Notes: generated by a model from the letters alone, not told the origin. A stretch of DNA of 64,000 nucleotides from Microbulbifer harenosus (GCF_005771435.1 NZ_VANI01000014.1:1-64000), one strand, 5' to 3'; numbered from the stretch's first letter, positions 15,587 to 24,844 are shown. Program-made: numbers and translations.

Positions 15587-17383
15587 TCAGGCGACGCGCA
15601 CCACCTGGAACATGCCGGCTTCCATGTGGTAGAGCAGATGACAGTGAAACGCCCAGTCGCCTTTTTCGATCGGTGTAATCAGCACAGAGAGTGCCTCACC
15701 GGGTTTGATCAGAATGGTGTGTTTGTAGGGGATCTCGTTGTGGCTGGCTCCGTTTTCAAGCTGCATCCACATGCCATGCAGATGCATCGGATGTTCCATC
15801 ATGGTGTGGTTGACGAGAAACAGTCGCAATCGTTCGTTGTGCCGAAACAGATAGGGACCCGGTTGTTCGGTGAACTTTTTTCCGTCCAGGGAAAAAATAA
15901 ACCGTTCCATATTGGCAGTGATATTGATACACATTTCCCGGTCTACCGTCGGTTTGTACGGTTGCGGTTCGGCGGAGGCCAGGTCTTTGTAGGTGAGCAC
16001 CTTCCATCCGTCGTGGCCGAGACCCACACCGGGCTCTGCCAGCCGGTTTTGTGGGTTCATTACCACCATGGCCACGTTGGGATTGTCCTTGTTCGGCAGG
16101 AAGGGCATGGGCCCGTTGGGGCCAGGGATGCTGTCATCCTGCATTTCCATACGCTTGCGATGCAGCTTTTTCTTCATCGCGTCGCTCATGCCGCCGAAGT
16201 ATTTCCCTTTCATCATTCCCATGCCGATGTCTTCCAGTTTGCGATCGGGAACCGGGCGCGGCGCAGGGATCGGTGCCTGCATGCCTGATTCGGGTGCCAG
16301 GGTACCGCGGGCATAGCCGCTGCGGTCCAGGGATTCCGCATACAGAGTATAGGCATTCGCGTCACGGGGACGGATCAGCACATCGTAGGTCTCGGCAACA
16401 CCGATACGGAATTCATGGCAGCGCACGGGCTTCACCGCTTTGCCATCCACCATAACCACGTCCATGTCGAGCCCGGGAATACGCACATCAAAATTGCTCA
16501 TGGACGAAGAGTTGATAATACGCAGGCGCACGGTCTCACCGGGCAGGAATTTGCCGCTCCAGTTCATGTCTGGCGAGTGGCCATTCATCAGGTAGGTGTA
16601 GATATAACCGGTGACATTGGAAAGGTCTCGCGGGCTCATATTCATCCGGCGAAACGGTAGCAGCTCTGCATTTGCGTCGGCGAAGCCCATCTTGCGGACG
16701 TCGCGCAGGTAATCGAATACCGTGCGCTTGTAGTAGATGTAGTACTCGGGTGAGAGGTTGATATTGCGGAACAGGGTTTCGGGATTTGTGAAGGCCCAGT
16801 CCGACAGGACAACCACGTGGTCTCGATCGTAGAGAAACGGCTCGCCGTCTTTGGGGTCGATGACCAGCGGGCCGTAGGAACCGCTCTGCTCCTGAAGGAA
16901 TGAATGGCTGTGATACCAGTAGGTGCCGGCCTGCTTTACGCGGAACTGGTAGCGGTAAGTTTCTCCTGGCTGGATGCCATTAAAGTTGACACCTGGTACC
17001 CCGTCCATGCGAAATGGCACGAGAATGCCGTGCCAGTGTATGGAGGCGTGCTTGGTGTCTGGCATATTATTGGTGACGTCCAATGTCACTGTGTCACCTT
17101 CCCGCCAGCGTATCAGTGGCCCGGGGACAGTGCCGTTGATAGCGGTGGCGTTACCAGTACGGCCATCTATTTCCAGTGGAGTATTGTGGAAAGCCAAGTC
17201 GAAATAGGTCTGTGGCTGATGGTCGCGGATGCCGCCGTGCAGGTATTTGGGAGAGGTGAGGGCCCAGGATGCCAGGGGAAAGGTGGTGTTGATGCCGGTG
17301 GAAAACACGCCGGCGCCCAGAGTTCTCAGGAACTGCCGTCGCGTGCCGAATAGCGGCTGCCCGTCTTCCTCCTGCTGTGCCAT
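15587..17383 (-). CDS. copA: Copper resistance multicopper oxidase CopA
   Basis: A 598-residue periplasmic multicopper oxidase that probably oxidises Cu(I) to Cu(II). The N-terminus has a Tat signal with TRRQFLRTLGAG (about residues 14-25). Copper ligands are visible in SIHWHGI (about 117), YWYHSHS (about 158), HPMHLHGM (about 535) and HCHLLYHMEAGM (about 575), the type 1, 2 and 3 sites. A Met-rich insert (about 385-430, with GMGMMKGKYFGGM) likely binds extra copper. It is the first gene of the copAB unit. The sensor that controls it is not in the window. Confidence 0.95.
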   Translation of the reverse strand: MAQQEEDGQPLFGTRRQFLRTLGAGVFSTGINTTFPLASWALTSPKYLHGGIRDHQPQTYFDLAFHNTPLEIDGRTGNATAINGTVPGPLIRWREGDTVTLDVTNNMPDTKHASIHWHGILVPFRMDGVPGVNFNGIQPGETYRYQFRVKQAGTYWYHSHSFLQEQSGSYGPLVIDPKDGEPFLYDRDHVVVLSDWAFTNPETLFRNINLSPEYYIYYKRTVFDYLRDVRKMGFADANAELLPFRRMNMSPRDLSNVTGYIYTYLMNGHSPDMNWSGKFLPGETVRLRIINSSSMSNFDVRIPGLDMDVVMVDGKAVKPVRCHEFRIGVAETYDVLIRPRDANAYTLYAESLDRSGYARGTLAPESGMQAPIPAPRPVPDRKLEDIGMGMMKGKYFGGMSDAMKKKLHRKRMEMQDDSIPGPNGPMPFLPNKDNPNVAMVVMNPQNRLAEPGVGLGHDGWKVLTYKDLASAEPQPYKPTVDREMCINITANMERFIFSLDGKKFTEQPGPYLFRHNERLRLFLVNHTMMEHPMHLHGMWMQLENGASHNEIPYKHTILIKPGEALSVLITPIEKGDWAFHCHLLYHMEAGMFQVVRVA

Positions 17384-17481
17384 GGTGAACTATCCCTAAG
17401 TTCCGGATGTGTACCCCCAAGCTAGTGCACAGGGCGCGCCAGGCAGAGCGAAGCGCGCCATATTTCAATAAAGTACCGGAA

Positions 17482-18573
17482 TTATTTTCTCACCAGTAGT
17501 ACGCCCGACTCGGTATGGTCTGTGTACGGAAACTGATCAAAGATTGCGAAGCGTTCGATGCTGTGAGTCTTGGTTAACTCAGCCAGGTTCTCCAGCTGGG
17601 TCTCCGGGTTGCAGGAGATGTACAGAATGCGCGGGAAGCGCGCGATCATCGCGCAGGTGTCGGCGTCGAGGCCGGCGCGGGGTGGGTCTACCAGGACGGT
17701 TGAGAAGTCGTAGCTGTCGAGATCAAAATCTTTCAGGCGGCGGAAGGGACGCACCTTGTCGATGGCCTGGGTGAATTCCTCGGCGGAGAGGCGCAGGATA
17801 TGCAGATTCTCAACCCCGTTCGCGGCAATGTTTTCCTGTGCAGCATTCACCGATACCTTGGAAATTTCCGTCGCCAGCACTTTGCGGAATTTCTCTGCGA
17901 GCGGGAGAGTGAAGTTGCCATTGCCGCAGTAGAGTTCGAGCATGTCGCTTTCTGCGCTGCCCTCACAACAGCTTCTGGCCCACTGGATCATGGCGCGACA
18001 GATCTCGCCGTTGGGTTGAGTGAAACTGCCTTCCACCTGTTTGTACTGGTAGGTGCGGCCGTCGATATCGAGTTTTTCGATCACGTAATCGCGGTCGAGT
18101 ACAATCTTCTGCTTGCGCGAGCGGCCGAGTATCGGCACGCCGAGTTGTGCCTGCAGTTCGCGGGCTTCTCCCTCCCAGGTCTCATCCAGTTTTTTGTGGT
18201 AGATCAGGGTGATCAGTGCATCGCCAGAGAGGGTGGTGAGGAATTCGGTGCAGAACAGCCGTTTGCGCAGTATCTCGCTCTGATTGATGGCGTCGAGAAC
18301 CTGCGGCATCAGTTCGTTTATTCGCTTGGAGCCGACAGTAAATTCTTCGATCACAAACGGTTTTTTGTACTCGCCCTGTTTGTACATGGCGTAGTCCACG
18401 CGGCCACCTTCCTGCCACATTTTGAACTCCGCGCGCAGGCGATAGTGGCTGGGCGGGGAGGTGAAGACTTCGGGGGCGAGATTGGTATAAGAGGCATAGG
18501 CCTCCCGCAGGCGGGTCACCTTCTGGTCCAGTTGCTGCTGGTAGTCGTCGGTGTTTACGCGGTGCAGTGCCAT
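17482..18573 (-). CDS. trmA: tRNA (uracil-54-C5)-methyltransferase
   Basis: Makes 5-methyluridine at position 54 of the tRNA T-loop using S-adenosylmethionine. The 363-residue length matches TrmA. Motifs: a SAM-binding segment LELYCGNGNFTLPLA (about residue 216), LVDPPRAGLD (about 296), and the nucleophile Cys in ILYISCNPETQ (about 321). The closing block FDQFPYTDHTESGVLLVRK is diagnostic for TrmA over RlmC/RlmD, which would also carry Fe-S cysteines at the N-terminus (absent here). It stands alone. Confidence 0.95.
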   Translation of the reverse strand: MALHRVNTDDYQQQLDQKVTRLREAYASYTNLAPEVFTSPPSHYRLRAEFKMWQEGGRVDYAMYKQGEYKKPFVIEEFTVGSKRINELMPQVLDAINQSEILRKRLFCTEFLTTLSGDALITLIYHKKLDETWEGEARELQAQLGVPILGRSRKQKIVLDRDYVIEKLDIDGRTYQYKQVEGSFTQPNGEICRAMIQWARSCCEGSAESDMLELYCGNGNFTLPLAEKFRKVLATEISKVSVNAAQENIAANGVENLHILRLSAEEFTQAIDKVRPFRRLKDFDLDSYDFSTVLVDPPRAGLDADTCAMIARFPRILYISCNPETQLENLAELTKTHSIERFAIFDQFPYTDHTESGVLLVRK

Positions 18574-18664
18574 TCAATTAACCGTAAAAAGAACCAAATT
18601 TGTCGGGGCGCGGATTATAGCGGATGCGGCCCTTGAAAGTGAGACTGGTGTGGCCAGCCTGATC

Positions 18665-19162
18665 TCAGGCCTGCGACGGGTAAGCGGGTTGATCAAATAG
18701 TCTTGCTCCCGGGCCATCCTCGGCGGCGGAGTCACCCGGATTCCGTAATGGACAGCTCGTCAGTGACAGACATCCGCAACCAATACAGTCACCCAGCTGA
18801 TCTCGCAGCAGCACAAGCTTCTCAATTCGGCGATTCAGGTCGCTGTGCCACTGTTGAGACAGCATTGCCCAGTGTTTCGCGCCAGGTGTCTGTTGCTTGG
18901 GTAGCGCCGATAGCGCTTTGCCGATCTCGGCCAGGGGAATTCCCAGTTGCTGCGCCGCTTTTATGATGGCGACACGACGGAGCACGTCCCGCGAGTATCT
19001 GCGCTGGCCGCCGGCGTTGCGGGTGCCGCTGATCAAACCTTCGCTCTCATAGAAGCGCAGAGCCGAGGCGGCCACACCAGTGCGCTTGGCGACCTGGCCG
19101 ATGGTCAGCGCATTCCCCTCTACGCTGTAGATGTCCTGTTCGTCCGATTGTCGTGTGCTCAT
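18665..19162 (-). CDS. soxR: Redox-sensitive transcriptional activator SoxR
   Basis: A 165-residue MerR-family regulator that senses redox-cycling compounds through a [2Fe-2S] cluster. The N-terminal helix-turn-helix is seen in [21 protein letters not shown] (about residue 19), the dimer helix follows, and the cluster ligands are Cys126, Cys129, Cys131 and Cys137 in [13 protein letters not shown]. The start ATG has an AGGGAG site about 9 bases upstream; a longer frame to 19192 lacks one. It is divergent from an MBL-fold gene with a perfect SoxR box between them. There is no soxS, as usual outside enterics. Confidence 0.95.
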   Translation of the reverse strand: MSTRQSDEQDIYSVEGNALTIGQVAKRTGVAASALRFYESEGLISGTRNAGGQRRYSRDVLRRVAIIKAAQQLGIPLAEIGKALSALPKQQTPGAKHWAMLSQQWHSDLNRRIEKLVLLRDQLGDCIGCGCLSLTSCPLRNPGDSAAEDGPGARLFDQPAYPSQA

Positions 19163-19210
19163 CCGCTCGGTCTCCCTGTTGAACAGGAGCAAGTTTAGGG
19201 AACTTGCACC

Positions 19211-19241
19211 TTGACTTAAAGTTAACTTTAAGTATTAGCCT
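19211..19241 (+). promoter_or_regulatory. SoxR-dependent promoter
   Basis: A -35 TTGACT (19211-19216) and a -10-like TAGCCT (19236-19241) are 19 bp apart, the overlong spacer of MerR-type promoters. A perfect 20-bp palindrome, ACTTAAAGTT/AACTTTAAGT (19214-19233), fills the spacer and matches the AAGTTAACTT core of SoxR boxes. It points toward the MBL-fold gene; soxR is read away from it. Confidence 0.85.
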
Positions 19242-19292
19242 GCGCTCGCCAACTTGAAATGGCACGAAACGGCGAAACATGGAGAGACGAGT

Positions 19293-19976
19293 ATGAAGCA
19301 GGTTCAATCTGATATCTGGGAAACCGAAATGCAGAGTCCTTTTCCCGGGCTGAAGACACATGCCTATTTATGGGTGCGCGAGGGAGGAAATGTGCTGTTC
19401 TACAACACGGGGCATTCTCATGAGATTGCCCGTTTGGAGGAGTTCGGTGGGGTGGAGCGCCAGTATCTCAGCCACCAGGATGAGCTGGGCGAAACACTCA
19501 ATGAGATTGCCGGCCGGTATGGATCGGTACTCTATGGTCACCGTGCAGAGTTGGAGGCGTACGCGAAAGTGCGTACGCCAGATCATCTGTTGGATCGTCG
19601 GGAAATCCATACTGGCGGTATCGAGGTGATTCCAACGCCGGGGCACAGCCCGGGAAGTACCTGCTTTCAGGTGGATTCGCCCACGGGCAAAAAATACTTG
19701 TTCACCGGAGATACCCTGTTCCTGGATCGGAAATATCGCTGGACTGCGGGCTTTATTCCCGGAGTGCATGACGAATCGGTTCGCCCGGCACTGGCGAGCA
19801 GTCTGCGAATCTTGCGTGTATTGAATCCAGATGTGGTGTTTGGCAGTGCATTTTCGGGCGATTTCGGGTTTGAGGAAATCCCCTCGGGATCCTGGTCTGA
19901 AAAAGTGGACGCGGCGCTTGACCGGCTGTTGGCCGGATCCACAGCGGGAAGGCGGGTTGACCGATCGCAATTCTGA
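19293..19976 (+). CDS. MBL-fold metallo-hydrolase-like protein under SoxR control
   Basis: A 227-residue protein of the metallo-beta-lactamase fold. Seen motifs: FYNTGHS (about 42), LSHQDELG (about 60), YGHRAELEA, TPGHSPGS (about 114) and FTGDTLF (about 134). The hallmark HxHxDH is reduced to SHQDE, so one or two metal ligands are lost or moved and the enzyme may use a changed site. ATG at 19293 has GGAGAG 6 bases upstream. Its promoter carries the SoxR box, so it is likely induced by redox-cycling compounds or quinones. Substrate unknown. Confidence 0.82.
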   Translation: MKQVQSDIWETEMQSPFPGLKTHAYLWVREGGNVLFYNTGHSHEIARLEEFGGVERQYLSHQDELGETLNEIAGRYGSVLYGHRAELEAYAKVRTPDHLLDRREIHTGGIEVIPTPGHSPGSTCFQVDSPTGKKYLFTGDTLFLDRKYRWTAGFIPGVHDESVRPALASSLRILRVLNPDVVFGSAFSGDFGFEEIPSGSWSEKVDAALDRLLAGSTAGRRVDRSQF

Positions 19977-20043
19977 AACGGTACAATCCCCCATATGAAC
20001 AGGGCACCGAGATGCGTGCGGCTGCTGATAGAGGAGTGGTGTT

Positions 20044-20457
20044 ATGGCGATTGGTCAGCTGGAAATTGCAGTGCGGGGACAGGGGCTGCACGAATTTACC
20101 GATGCGGTGGGGCACTGGCTGCGGGGGCAGATATTTTCTGGCGACGGCCTTTGTACCCTGTTTATCCAGCACACCTCGGCGAGCCTGCTGATACAGGAGA
20201 ACGCGGACCCCAGTGCGCGGGTGGATCTGGAAAACTGGTTGAATCGCCTGGTGCCGGAAAATGACCCTTTGTACACGCACACCATGGAGGGCGCCGATGA
20301 TATGCCTGCGCACATCAAGGCCGCACTTACCGCGAGCAGTCTCTCCATACCGATACATAGTGGTCAGCTGATGCTGGGAACCTGGCAAGGGATTTACCTG
20401 TGGGAGCACCGTCACCATCGCGGTAAACGAAGAGTGATAGTGCATGTGAGTAGCTGA
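20044..20457 (+). CDS. yjbQ: YjbQ/UPF0047 family protein (secondary thiamine-phosphate synthase type)
   Basis: A 137-residue single-domain protein of the UPF0047 family. Members have weak thiamine-phosphate synthase activity, but the real role is unsettled. Conserved residues are visible in LFIQHTSASLLIQENAD (about residue 40), THTMEGADDMPAHIKA (about 78) and GTWQGIYLWEHRHH (about 113); the His/Asp/Glu cluster binds metal in known structures. A GAGGAG site lies upstream of the ATG. A diverged copy of its 3' end lies 5 kb away at 25530, bounding the segment between. Confidence 0.9.
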   Translation: MAIGQLEIAVRGQGLHEFTDAVGHWLRGQIFSGDGLCTLFIQHTSASLLIQENADPSARVDLENWLNRLVPENDPLYTHTMEGADDMPAHIKAALTASSLSIPIHSGQLMLGTWQGIYLWEHRHHRGKRRVIVHVSS

Positions 20458-20844
20458 TCGAACAGGTCGACCTGCAGATCGTAGAGGTTCTCGCTTCCAG
20501 TGATAAAGGGGTGGATATCGATACGCGAGTAGAGCTGCTGCGTTGTTGGAAGGTAGCGGCGTGTGTGATCTCCCCGGCATTCGCACGCCCAGCGGTACCC
20601 TGATAACGGACACGGCAATTTCGACGTGAGAATTGCAGTTTCAACGTTAGTAATCGGGCCTCTCAGCACCTAAGCTTCGAGAGTCCAAAGCAACTTTCCA
20701 GCGTTGCAGGATTGCTCACGTATTTATTCGTTCGCTAGCGCGCTTGGCAAAGTGAAATCGGGGCACGCCACCATAATAAAATTGGCGCCACTCAACCGCT
20801 GGTTTTTTGCGTACACGAGTCCGCTGATTACAAGAGAACGGTAA
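20458..20844. other. 387-bp gap between yjbQ and the acetolactate synthase gene
   Basis: No intact gene. On the - strand at about 20460-20580 a short open frame reads like real protein (LYSRIDIHPFITGSENLYD), possibly the end of a broken gene, but I cannot name a family. The rest holds the promoter region of the + strand synthase, whose ATG is at 20845 after an AGAGAACGG site. Confidence 0.3.
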
Positions 20845-22485
20845 ATGAAGGCATCTGATTTGTTTGTTCGAGCCCTGGAGGCGGAAGGCGTCGAATACGT
20901 GTTTGCCATCCCGGGGGAAGAGAACCTCGACCTGTTGGAGTCCATGCGCGGTTCGAAGATCAAGCTCGTCATTACGCGCCACGAGCAGGGGGCCGGTTTT
21001 ATGGCTGCTACCTATGGTCGACTTACCGGCAACTCTGGCGTTTGCATGTCGACATTGGGGCCGGGGGCGACCAACCTGGTGACTGCGGCGGCTTACGCGC
21101 AGCTCGGCGCGATGCCCATGGTGATGGTTACCGGGCAGAAGCCGATCAAGAGTTCCAAACAGGGGCAGTTTCAGATCATCGATATCGTCGACATGATGCA
21201 ACCTCTGACCAAATTCACGAAAACCATCGTGAGCGGCGACAACATTCCCGCCCATGTCCGTGAGGCCTTTCGCCAGGCAGAGGAGGAGCGTCCCGGCGCG
21301 ACGCATCTGGAACTGCCGGAAGATATTGCGCACGAGCATTCCACCATGCCGGTGCTCGAACCGAGCTATACGCGCAGGCCCATCGCCGAGGAAAAAGCCA
21401 TCCGGCAGGCGGTAGAAGCAATTTCCGGCGCGCGCAAGCCTCTGCTACTGGTCGGTGCTGGCGCCAACCGGAAACTGACCGCAAAAATGCTGCGCGAGTT
21501 TGTCGCCAAGCTCGCTATTCCGACGGTTACCACCCAGATGGGCAAAGGCGTAATCGACGAATCCGGCCCGCATTTCATCGGCAACACAGCCCTGTCCGAC
21601 GGCGATTTCGTGCACCGTGCCATCGACCAGGCGGACTTGATCATCAATGTCGGCCACGACGTGGTGGAGAAACCGCCTTTCTTTATGCGTCCCGGCGGCC
21701 CGGAAGTCGTGCATGTCAATTTCAATTCGGCCCGGGTGGACCCGGTCTACTTTCCGCAGATCGAAGTGATTGGCGACATCGCCAACAGCCTGTGGCAGAT
21801 GAAGGAACAACTTGAGCCCCAGGATCACTGGAGCTTTGCCGATGCGCACCGCATACGCGATGCGCTGCAGAAGCACATTCACGAAGGCTGTGGTGACGAC
21901 AGCTTTCCGATACGCCCCCAGCGACTGGTGAAGGAAGTGCGCGATGTCATGCCGGAGGACGGCATCATTGCGCTCGACAATGGTATGTACAAAATCTGGT
22001 TTGCGCGTAACTATCCGGCGTACGCGCCCAATACCGTCCTGCTGGACAATGCGCTGGCGACGATGGGAGCAGGCCTGCCATCGGCCATGGCGGCCAAGCT
22101 GGTGTACCCGGAGCGCAGGGTGCTGGCAATCTGTGGCGACGGCGGTTTTATGATGAACTCCCAGGAGCTGGAGACGGCTGTACGCCTGAAACAGGACCTC
22201 ATCATTCTGGTTCTGCGCGACGATGGTTACGGCATGATCAAGTGGAAGCAGGCGCATATGGAATTCCATGATTTCGGCCTCGACTTTGGCAATCCGGATT
22301 TTGTCGCCTATGCCGAATCCTACGGCGCCCACGGGCACCGGGTCGGTGCCGCCGCCGAGTTGCAACCGCTGATCAAGAAGTGCTGTACAGAGGGTGGCGT
22401 ACACCTGATCGATGTGCCGGTCGACTACAGTGACAACGACCGTATTCTCAATAACGAAATACGCGAACTGTCCCGTAAGCTATAG
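20845..22485 (+). CDS. Acetolactate synthase-like ThDP enzyme, large subunit type
   Basis: A 546-residue thiamine-diphosphate enzyme close to acetolactate synthase, which joins two pyruvates with loss of CO2. The three-domain layout is complete: N-terminal Pyr domain with the catalytic Glu in TRHEQGAGFMA (about residue 48), a central domain, and a C-terminal ThDP domain with CGDGGFMMNSQELETAV (about 430) and LVLRDDGYGM, where Asp replaces the usual Asn. The FAD-linked RFDDR motif of anabolic enzymes is not seen, and no small subunit follows, so a catabolic role is more likely. It precedes an aldehyde dehydrogenase by 77 bp. Another C-C-lyase substrate is possible. Confidence 0.85.
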   Translation: MKASDLFVRALEAEGVEYVFAIPGEENLDLLESMRGSKIKLVITRHEQGAGFMAATYGRLTGNSGVCMSTLGPGATNLVTAAAYAQLGAMPMVMVTGQKPIKSSKQGQFQIIDIVDMMQPLTKFTKTIVSGDNIPAHVREAFRQAEEERPGATHLELPEDIAHEHSTMPVLEPSYTRRPIAEEKAIRQAVEAISGARKPLLLVGAGANRKLTAKMLREFVAKLAIPTVTTQMGKGVIDESGPHFIGNTALSDGDFVHRAIDQADLIINVGHDVVEKPPFFMRPGGPEVVHVNFNSARVDPVYFPQIEVIGDIANSLWQMKEQLEPQDHWSFADAHRIRDALQKHIHEGCGDDSFPIRPQRLVKEVRDVMPEDGIIALDNGMYKIWFARNYPAYAPNTVLLDNALATMGAGLPSAMAAKLVYPERRVLAICGDGGFMMNSQELETAVRLKQDLIILVLRDDGYGMIKWKQAHMEFHDFGLDFGNPDFVAYAESYGAHGHRVGAAAELQPLIKKCCTEGGVHLIDVPVDYSDNDRILNNEIRELSRKL

Positions 22486-22562
22486 CCAGTTTCCAGGTGG
22501 GAACGACTGAGAGTACCAGCCCGCCAAAGCGACAATGACGGTCCGCCAGGGAGTAGAAAATC

Positions 22563-23993
22563 GTGCTTCGGGAAACCTATCCTTACTATCTCGCCAATGA
22601 GGCGGTATTCGCCAACACCGACCTGGAAGTCACGGACAAATATTCCGGCAGCGTCGCCACGCGGGTGGCCATGGCAGATACTGCAACCATCGACCAGGCT
22701 ATCGACTGGGCGGTGAAAGCCGAAAAGCCCATGGCCGCAGTGCCACCCTATGAACGACAGGCGGTTCTCAATCATTGTGTCAGGCGCTTTCAGGAACGTT
22801 TCGACGAACTCGCCGAGGCGCTGTGCATTGAGGCGGGTAAACCGATAAAGGATTCCCGTGGCGAGGTCACGCGCCTGATCGATACGTTTAAGGTCGCCGC
22901 AGAGGAATCGGTGCGGATCAATGGCGAAGTCATCAATCTGGAGATATCCGCGCGCGCCAAGGGCTATCGCGGGTTCGTAAAGCGCGTGCCTATAGGGGCC
23001 TGTTCCTTTATTTCGCCGTTCAACTTTCCCCTCAACCTGGCGGCCCACAAAGTGGCGCCCGCGATCGCCGCTGGCTGTCCATTTGTACTCAAGCCGGCAA
23101 GCCGTACTCCGATAGGCGCGCTGATAATCGCCGAGGTGCTCGCTGAAACCGACCTCCCCAAGGGCGCTTTTTCTGTACTGCCCTGTCACCGTGAGGGTGC
23201 GGACCTCTTTACCGTCGACGACCGCTTCAAGCTACTCAGCTTTACTGGCTCACCGGCGGTGGGTTGGGATTTGAAAGCGCGTGCCGGGCGCAAAAAAGTC
23301 GTGCTGGAACTCGGCGGAAATGCAGCCTGTGTGGTGGATGAGGGCACCGATCTGGATGACGCGGTGGAGCGCATCATTTTTGGGGCGTTTTATCAGTCCG
23401 GACAGAGCTGTATCGGTGTGCAGCGCATTTACGGCCATGCGTCAATCTATGCTGAACTCAAACAAAGACTCGTCGAGCGCACCCGTGGGTTGAAAAAGGG
23501 AGATCCAAAAGACGAGGGCACCTTTATCGGCCCAATGATCTCCGAGGGCGAAGCCACCCGTCTGCATAACTGGATTCAGGAAGGCGTAGCGAAGGGCGCT
23601 ACGCTGCTGTGCGGAGGCGATCGGGATGGTCCCATGCTCGAGCCGACGCTACTTGAAAACGTAGCGAAAGGTTGTGCTGTGGTTGAACAGGAGGCCTTCG
23701 GGCCGGTGGCGATACTGGAATCTTTTGATGATTTCGATGCTGTGCTGTCGCAGGTTAATGACAGTGTCTTCGGCCTGCAGGCCGGCATATTCACCCGCGA
23801 TTTATACAGGGCGCAGAAGGCCTGGGATGTATTGGAAGTAGGGGGCGTGGTAATCGGTGATGTACCGAGCTGGCGCGTGGACAATATGCCTTACGGCGGT
23901 GTGAAGGACTCGGGCCTCGGTCGCTAGGGTATCCGCTGGGCGATTGCCGACATGTCGGAAGAGCGGCTGCTGGTTATCCGCACCCCGCAATAA
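22563..23993 (+). pseudogene. Aldehyde dehydrogenase interrupted by an in-frame amber codon
   Basis: An NAD(P)-dependent aldehyde dehydrogenase with GTG start. Visible are FVLKPASRTP (cofactor site, about 178), LELGGN with the general-base Glu (about 249) and GQSCIGVQR with the catalytic Cys (about 282). The frame stops at TAG 23925-23927 right after DSGLGR, but carries on without another stop for 21 codons (GIRWAIADMSEERLLVIR then TPQ) to TAA at 23991. Those codons match the family's C-terminal end, and a Glu normally follows GLGR, so GAG probably mutated to TAG. The 454-residue product lacks the last strand used in dimer contacts. A sequencing error or readthrough are alternatives. Confidence 0.85.
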
Positions 23994-24058
23994 TTGATTT
24001 TGATTAACGGCGATAAATAAATATTTCAATTTATCGACATGGCAATGCACTAGGCTGT

Positions 24059-24180
24059 ATGGACATACTACAAGCACTCAAAGCGTTAGGTAGTCAGGCA
24101 AGATTATCGTTACTGCATAGCCTTTGAGAGCCGGAAAAGCACTTTCTGAACCGCCCCGGGCGGCGGAAATACTTTTGCAT
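24059..24180 (+). pseudogene. Remnant of an ArsR-family regulator
   Basis: An ATG at 24059 opens MDILQALKALGSQARL followed by SLLHSL, which looks like the first helices of an ArsR-type repressor. A TGA at 24125-24127 interrupts it, and the same frame then continues EPEKHFLNRPG, again like the family (EPE.HF). TGA could come from CGA (Arg). After about 24180 the resemblance fades and the winged helix is missing, so the gene is broken and truncated. Confidence 0.6.
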
Positions 24181-24250
24181 GTCAGGCGTTAACGCTGGGC
24201 GCCGAAACCCGGCAATGCCTCGTACGCTCCTTGGGCGGAACAGGGAATTC

Positions 24251-24844
24251 TTATCTGGCAGGCTGATTTAGCAGCCCCGAAGCCAGTGCCTGGAAGGCCT
24301 CTACGGCAAGTGGCAGAACTTCCTCTGGGGTGGGGCTGGCAGCGACCCAAAGTGCAGCATTAAGCGCAGCGCCGTTGAGCAATCGAGCAGCTGCTTCTGC
24401 GTCAACTGTTTTCATGATGCCCTGGGAGATCAACTTCTCTACGATCTGTATTGTTGCCTGAAGGCAACTGTTTTGACTGGGCCATTGGGATGGGTCACCG
24501 AGCACTGCTGGTCCATCAAGCAAAACGATGCGTTGAATTTCTGGGTCAAGAGCCATTTCAATATAGGCAGTGCCTTCGGCAAGCAGCCCTTGCCAATCGT
24601 CCCCGGTTTCTGCGCCGGCCTTTTGCGCATACAGGGCCATTTCTGAATCAATTTGATCGACCACCGCCGCCAGTAAACCGCGCTTATCGCCGAAGTTATG
24701 GTAAAGCGCGCCCCGGGTTAACCCCACCGTCGAGGTCAAATCATCCATAGAGGCCGCTGCATACCCCTTTTCGGCAAATGCTTTCCTGGCTGCGGAAATG
24801 AGCTTGGCCCGATTTTCTGCCATTTTTTCTGCACGTTTATTCAT
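24251..24844 (-). CDS. TetR/AcrR-family transcriptional regulator
   Basis: A 197-residue repressor. The N-terminal helix-turn-helix is clear: AARKAFAEKGYAAASMDDL followed by TSTVGLTRGALYHNFGDKRGLL (about residues 20-60). The C-terminal ligand domain (LDGPAVLGDPSQWP, then ATIQIVEKLI) resembles the TetR_C subgroup whose members often sense hydrophobic compounds. The ATG at 24844 has a GGGAGTGAGA leader; the longer frame to 24856 would bury that site. It is divergent from ridA, and the gap carries three copies of a palindrome that is surely its operator, so it likely represses both itself and ridA. Confidence 0.92.
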   Translation of the reverse strand: MNKRAEKMAENRAKLISAARKAFAEKGYAAASMDDLTSTVGLTRGALYHNFGDKRGLLAAVVDQIDSEMALYAQKAGAETGDDWQGLLAEGTAYIEMALDPEIQRIVLLDGPAVLGDPSQWPSQNSCLQATIQIVEKLISQGIMKTVDAEAAARLLNGAALNAALWVAASPTPEEVLPLAVEAFQALASGLLNQPAR

